Assembly: GCF_900113225.1 (NCBI RefSeq)
Contig: NZ_FOZE01000002.1
Coordinates: forward strand, 124,001-188,000
Length of the DNA stretch: 64,000 nt
From: Mitsuaria sp. PDC51
GTDB taxonomy: Bacteria > Pseudomonadota > Gammaproteobacteria > Burkholderiales > Burkholderiaceae_C
Reading direction: 5' to 3'
Part shown: piece by piece, positions 62,245 through 64,000 of the stretch
Position numbering within the stretch: position 1 is the stretch's first letter
Layout of the letters: each line of letters starts with the position of its first letter
Program-made: the position numbers and the translations under genes
Notes under the pieces: model-generated
What the model was told of the DNA's origin: nothing
The model's database searches: none
What the model saw: only the letters and a program-made list of their open reading frames with translations

Positions 62245-62268
62245 CGCCCCGGCCCGCCGGGGCGTTTT
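62245..62268 (+). terminator. Rho-independent terminator of the MDR dehydrogenase gene
   Basis: CGCCCCGG (62245-62252) pairs with CCGGGGCG (62257-62264), loop CCCG, followed by TTTTCATT. It stands 88 bp after the stop. A separate inverted repeat GTCACA-GT-TGTGAC lies just before it at 62224-62237. Confidence 0.8.
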
Positions 62269-62401
62269 CATTGGCGCGCGGCTCGGGAAAACCTCCAGTG
62301 CGCGACGGCCTCGCGCAGGCGATACCTGCGGCCTCGGACGCCACGACGCGTCCGGCGAATCAACAACGGCCGACCACGGCCATGCAGAGCGAGGGATCGT
62401 C

Positions 62402-63379
62402 ATGAACATCCGCAAGGTCCTGGCCGCCGTCCTGCCGGCGGCCCTTCTGTGCGCCGGCGCCTCGGCCACCGCCGCCACCATCGGCGTGATCCTGCCGGGC
62501 AGCTACCCGAGCACGGCGCAGGCCGAGGAACTGCAGCTGGGCATGACGCTCGCGCTCAAGACCTGGCCCGGCGACGCGGCGCCCAAGCTGGTCATCAAGG
62601 ACAGCGGCTGCGACGCCCGCAAGGCCGACGCGATCTCCCAGGAATTCATCAAGGCCAAGGTGGACCTGGTGCTGGGCAACTGGTGCGAGATCAACGCCGG
62701 CGCCGACGCGCTGAAGGCGGCCGGCATCCCCTTCATCTCCAGCAATGCCGAGCGGGTCAAGGACCAGGACCTGCAGCTGCAGCTGGGCCGCATCGAGCTC
62801 AATGCCGGCGAGAAGATCGCCGCCGACCTGCGCCGCCAGACCGGGCTGCGGATCAGCGCGCGGACCTCGTGCTGGATGGACTTCGATGCGACGTTGTCCG
62901 AGCGCGTGGACGCGGTGCTGTGCCCGGTGCTGACGGTCGACCGCGGCCGCTGGGACCAGGTGGCCAACACCTACGGCGCGGCCTTCCGCAAGCCCTTCAC
63001 CGCCTCGGCCGCGCGCGGCTACGCGGCGATGGAGGTGGCCTTGAACTACCTGCGGCGAGCCAAGGGCATGAAGCCCGCGGCGGCGCTGAAGGAGACCCAG
63101 GCTATGGCCACGCTGCTGGGCCCGGTGCCGACGCTGGACGCGCCGGCGCCGACGACGGCGCTGCAGCTGGTCTTCCGCCACGACCTGCCCAAGCTCAATC
63201 CGCAGCAGTCGCAGACGCTGGACAAGCTGGTCAAGACCAAGGGCTGCGCCTGCCCCGGCGGCACGCTGCGCAACGGCTGCCCGCGCGATTCCGGTCCGTG
63301 GGGCGAGCTGCCCTTCGTCGTGCGCGGTGGCGGCACACCGCCGGCCTGCACCAAGCCGATCGGGCTGCTGGAACTCTGA
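62402..63379 (+). CDS. Periplasmic binding-like protein with a cysteine-rich C-terminus
   Basis: A 325-residue protein with a signal peptide (MNIRKVLAAVLPAALLCAGASATA). The Peripla_BP_6-like body shows TIGVILPGSYPSTAQAEELQLGM, IKAKVDLVLGNWCEINAGADAL and GIPFISSNAERV (in parts), as in branched-chain amino acid or amide binding proteins. The last 60 residues, CACPGGTLRNGCPRDSGPW and PACTKPIGLLEL, are rich in Cys and unlike normal LivK. No ABC permease is adjacent. It may bind a small ligand as a sensor or transport protein. Confidence 0.72.
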   Translation: MNIRKVLAAVLPAALLCAGASATAATIGVILPGSYPSTAQAEELQLGMTLALKTWPGDAAPKLVIKDSGCDARKADAISQEFIKAKVDLVLGNWCEINAGADALKAAGIPFISSNAERVKDQDLQLQLGRIELNAGEKIAADLRRQTGLRISARTSCWMDFDATLSERVDAVLCPVLTVDRGRWDQVANTYGAAFRKPFTASAARGYAAMEVALNYLRRAKGMKPAAALKETQAMATLLGPVPTLDAPAPTTALQLVFRHDLPKLNPQQSQTLDKLVKTKGCACPGGTLRNGCPRDSGPWGELPFVVRGGGTPPACTKPIGLLEL

Positions 63380-63388
63380 GCGGCCCGC

Positions 63389-64000
63389 TCAGCGCAGCAG
63401 CAGCGCGGCGATCCGCAGCGCGATCTCCACCAGCGTCGGCGGCGAGCCGCCGCTGGATTCGGGCCATCCGGAGCTCGGCCATTCGCGGGCGCCTCCGCGG
63501 TCGCGGCGGGCGTTCTCCCGGTCGTAGCGTTTCTCGTAGTCGCCTCGCCAGAAGTGGCCATGCTTGCCGCCCGCCGGATCGCTGGGAGTGACATAGGAGG
63601 CCAGCCGGCGGCGGCGTTCCTGCTCCACCTCGTCCTCGGCGACGCGCCCGTCGTGCTCGAGCGCATCGAGCAAGGGCCCGAGTTCCTCCAGCGACGGCAC
63701 CACCACCGCGTGATGGCAATGCCCGCAGCGCGTCTCGCGCGTCGGATCCATCGGTGCGCCGCAGCCGCGGCAGGCCCAGCCGACCGGCTTGCCGCCGCTG
63801 GGCATCAGCAGCGGCTCCGAGGGCGAGCGCCGGCGCAGCGCGTTCGTCAGGCGCGGCATGTCGATCATCACCAGCGGGCTCCGGCACCACGGGCAGTCCT
63901 CGCCCTTGCCGTCGGCCGGGCCACCGCAACTCAGGCAGCACAGCTGGCGCCGCTCCGCCTGCAGCGCGCCGCGCTCGGCGGGCAGCAGCGGCCGCACCAG
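63389..64000 (-). CDS. Zinc-ribbon protein of unknown function, 5' end beyond the window
   Basis: At least 203 codons; the frame is still open at 64000, so the start lies outside. A possible GTG is at 63995-63997. Cysteine pairs form two to three zinc-ribbon units: CCLSCGG with CPWC (about 20-38), and CRGCGAP with CGHCHH (about 76-95). A Glu/Arg-rich helical middle and an Arg/Asp-rich region (RENARRDRGGAREW) follow; the end is a hydrophobic helix (VEIALRIAALLLR) that could be a membrane anchor. I do not recognise a family. Convergent with the binding-protein gene (9 bp between stops). Confidence 0.6.
   Translation of the reverse strand: MVRPLLPAERGALQAERRQLCCLSCGGPADGKGEDCPWCRSPLVMIDMPRLTNALRRRSPSEPLLMPSGGKPVGWACRGCGAPMDPTRETRCGHCHHAVVVPSLEELGPLLDALEHDGRVAEDEVEQERRRRLASYVTPSDPAGGKHGHFWRGDYEKRYDRENARRDRGGAREWPSSGWPESSGGSPPTLVEIALRIAALLLR

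Noticed and set aside
1-64000. CRISPR array, insertion sequences, integrases or rRNA
   Set aside because: No repeat-spacer pattern, no transposase or integrase motif and no rRNA sequence were seen on either strand.

Overview
The window is about 70% GC and densely packed with bacterial genes. Gene content points to a betaproteobacterium of the order Burkholderiales, probably near Roseateles/Mitsuaria/Rubrivivax. The evidence is an opgH end, a hisI-hisE-DUF4870-hinT-tatABC block, an imuA-imuB-dnaE2 SOS cassette, a Bug-type TctC binding protein, slmA, tamA-tamB and a long livGHMKF cluster flanked by CoA ligases. The order is inferred from family knowledge; no database was searched. There is no rRNA, CRISPR array, insertion sequence or integrase. 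One tRNA gene, tRNA-Arg(CCU), is present.

Left part (1-21 kb): the 3' part of opgH; a GFA-fold zinc protein; an isolated ureD; a peptide-type binding protein; a lower-GC pair made of a Clp-fold serine protease and an overlapping 80-codon gene; an HD-GYP phosphodiesterase; a diheme cytochrome c; a MoxR ATPase and its VWA partner, separated by a GNAT gene, an S9 peptidase and an EAL protein; then tamA-tamB. The tRNA-Arg gene follows at 21.2 kb. A 1.15-kb lower-GC cassette sits directly behind it, with one unknown lipoprotein-like or secreted gene, and is closed by a near-copy of the tRNA 3' end.

Middle (22-45 kb): a cupin, a C-terminal processing protease, tatCBA, hinT, a membrane protein, hisE-hisI, a NUDIX enzyme, a DUF815 ATPase, slmA, an orphan NarL-type regulator, argB, a cation efflux protein, dtd, a VOC protein and a Bug binding protein. 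Next is an eight-gene minus-strand operon (44062 to 35296): acyl-CoA synthetase, livG, livH, livM, livK, livF, a 96-codon gene and a PaaK-like ligase. A divergent Crp/Fnr regulator stands at its head, with a clear inverted repeat between them. Together they look like uptake and CoA activation of a carboxylic acid under one regulator.

Right part (45-64 kb): a GNAT gene, an OmpR-type two-component pair, the SOS mutasome cassette behind a textbook LexA box, a lower-GC VapBC-type toxin-antitoxin pair, an alpha/beta hydrolase, and a membrane protein followed by a 23-codon micro-gene. That membrane protein faces an unrecognised 494-residue protein across three tandem 13-bp repeats. A class D beta-lactamase, a PCu(A)C copper chaperone, a LysR/quinone-oxidoreductase divergent pair, a periplasmic binding protein with a cysteine-rich tail and a truncated zinc-ribbon gene end the window.
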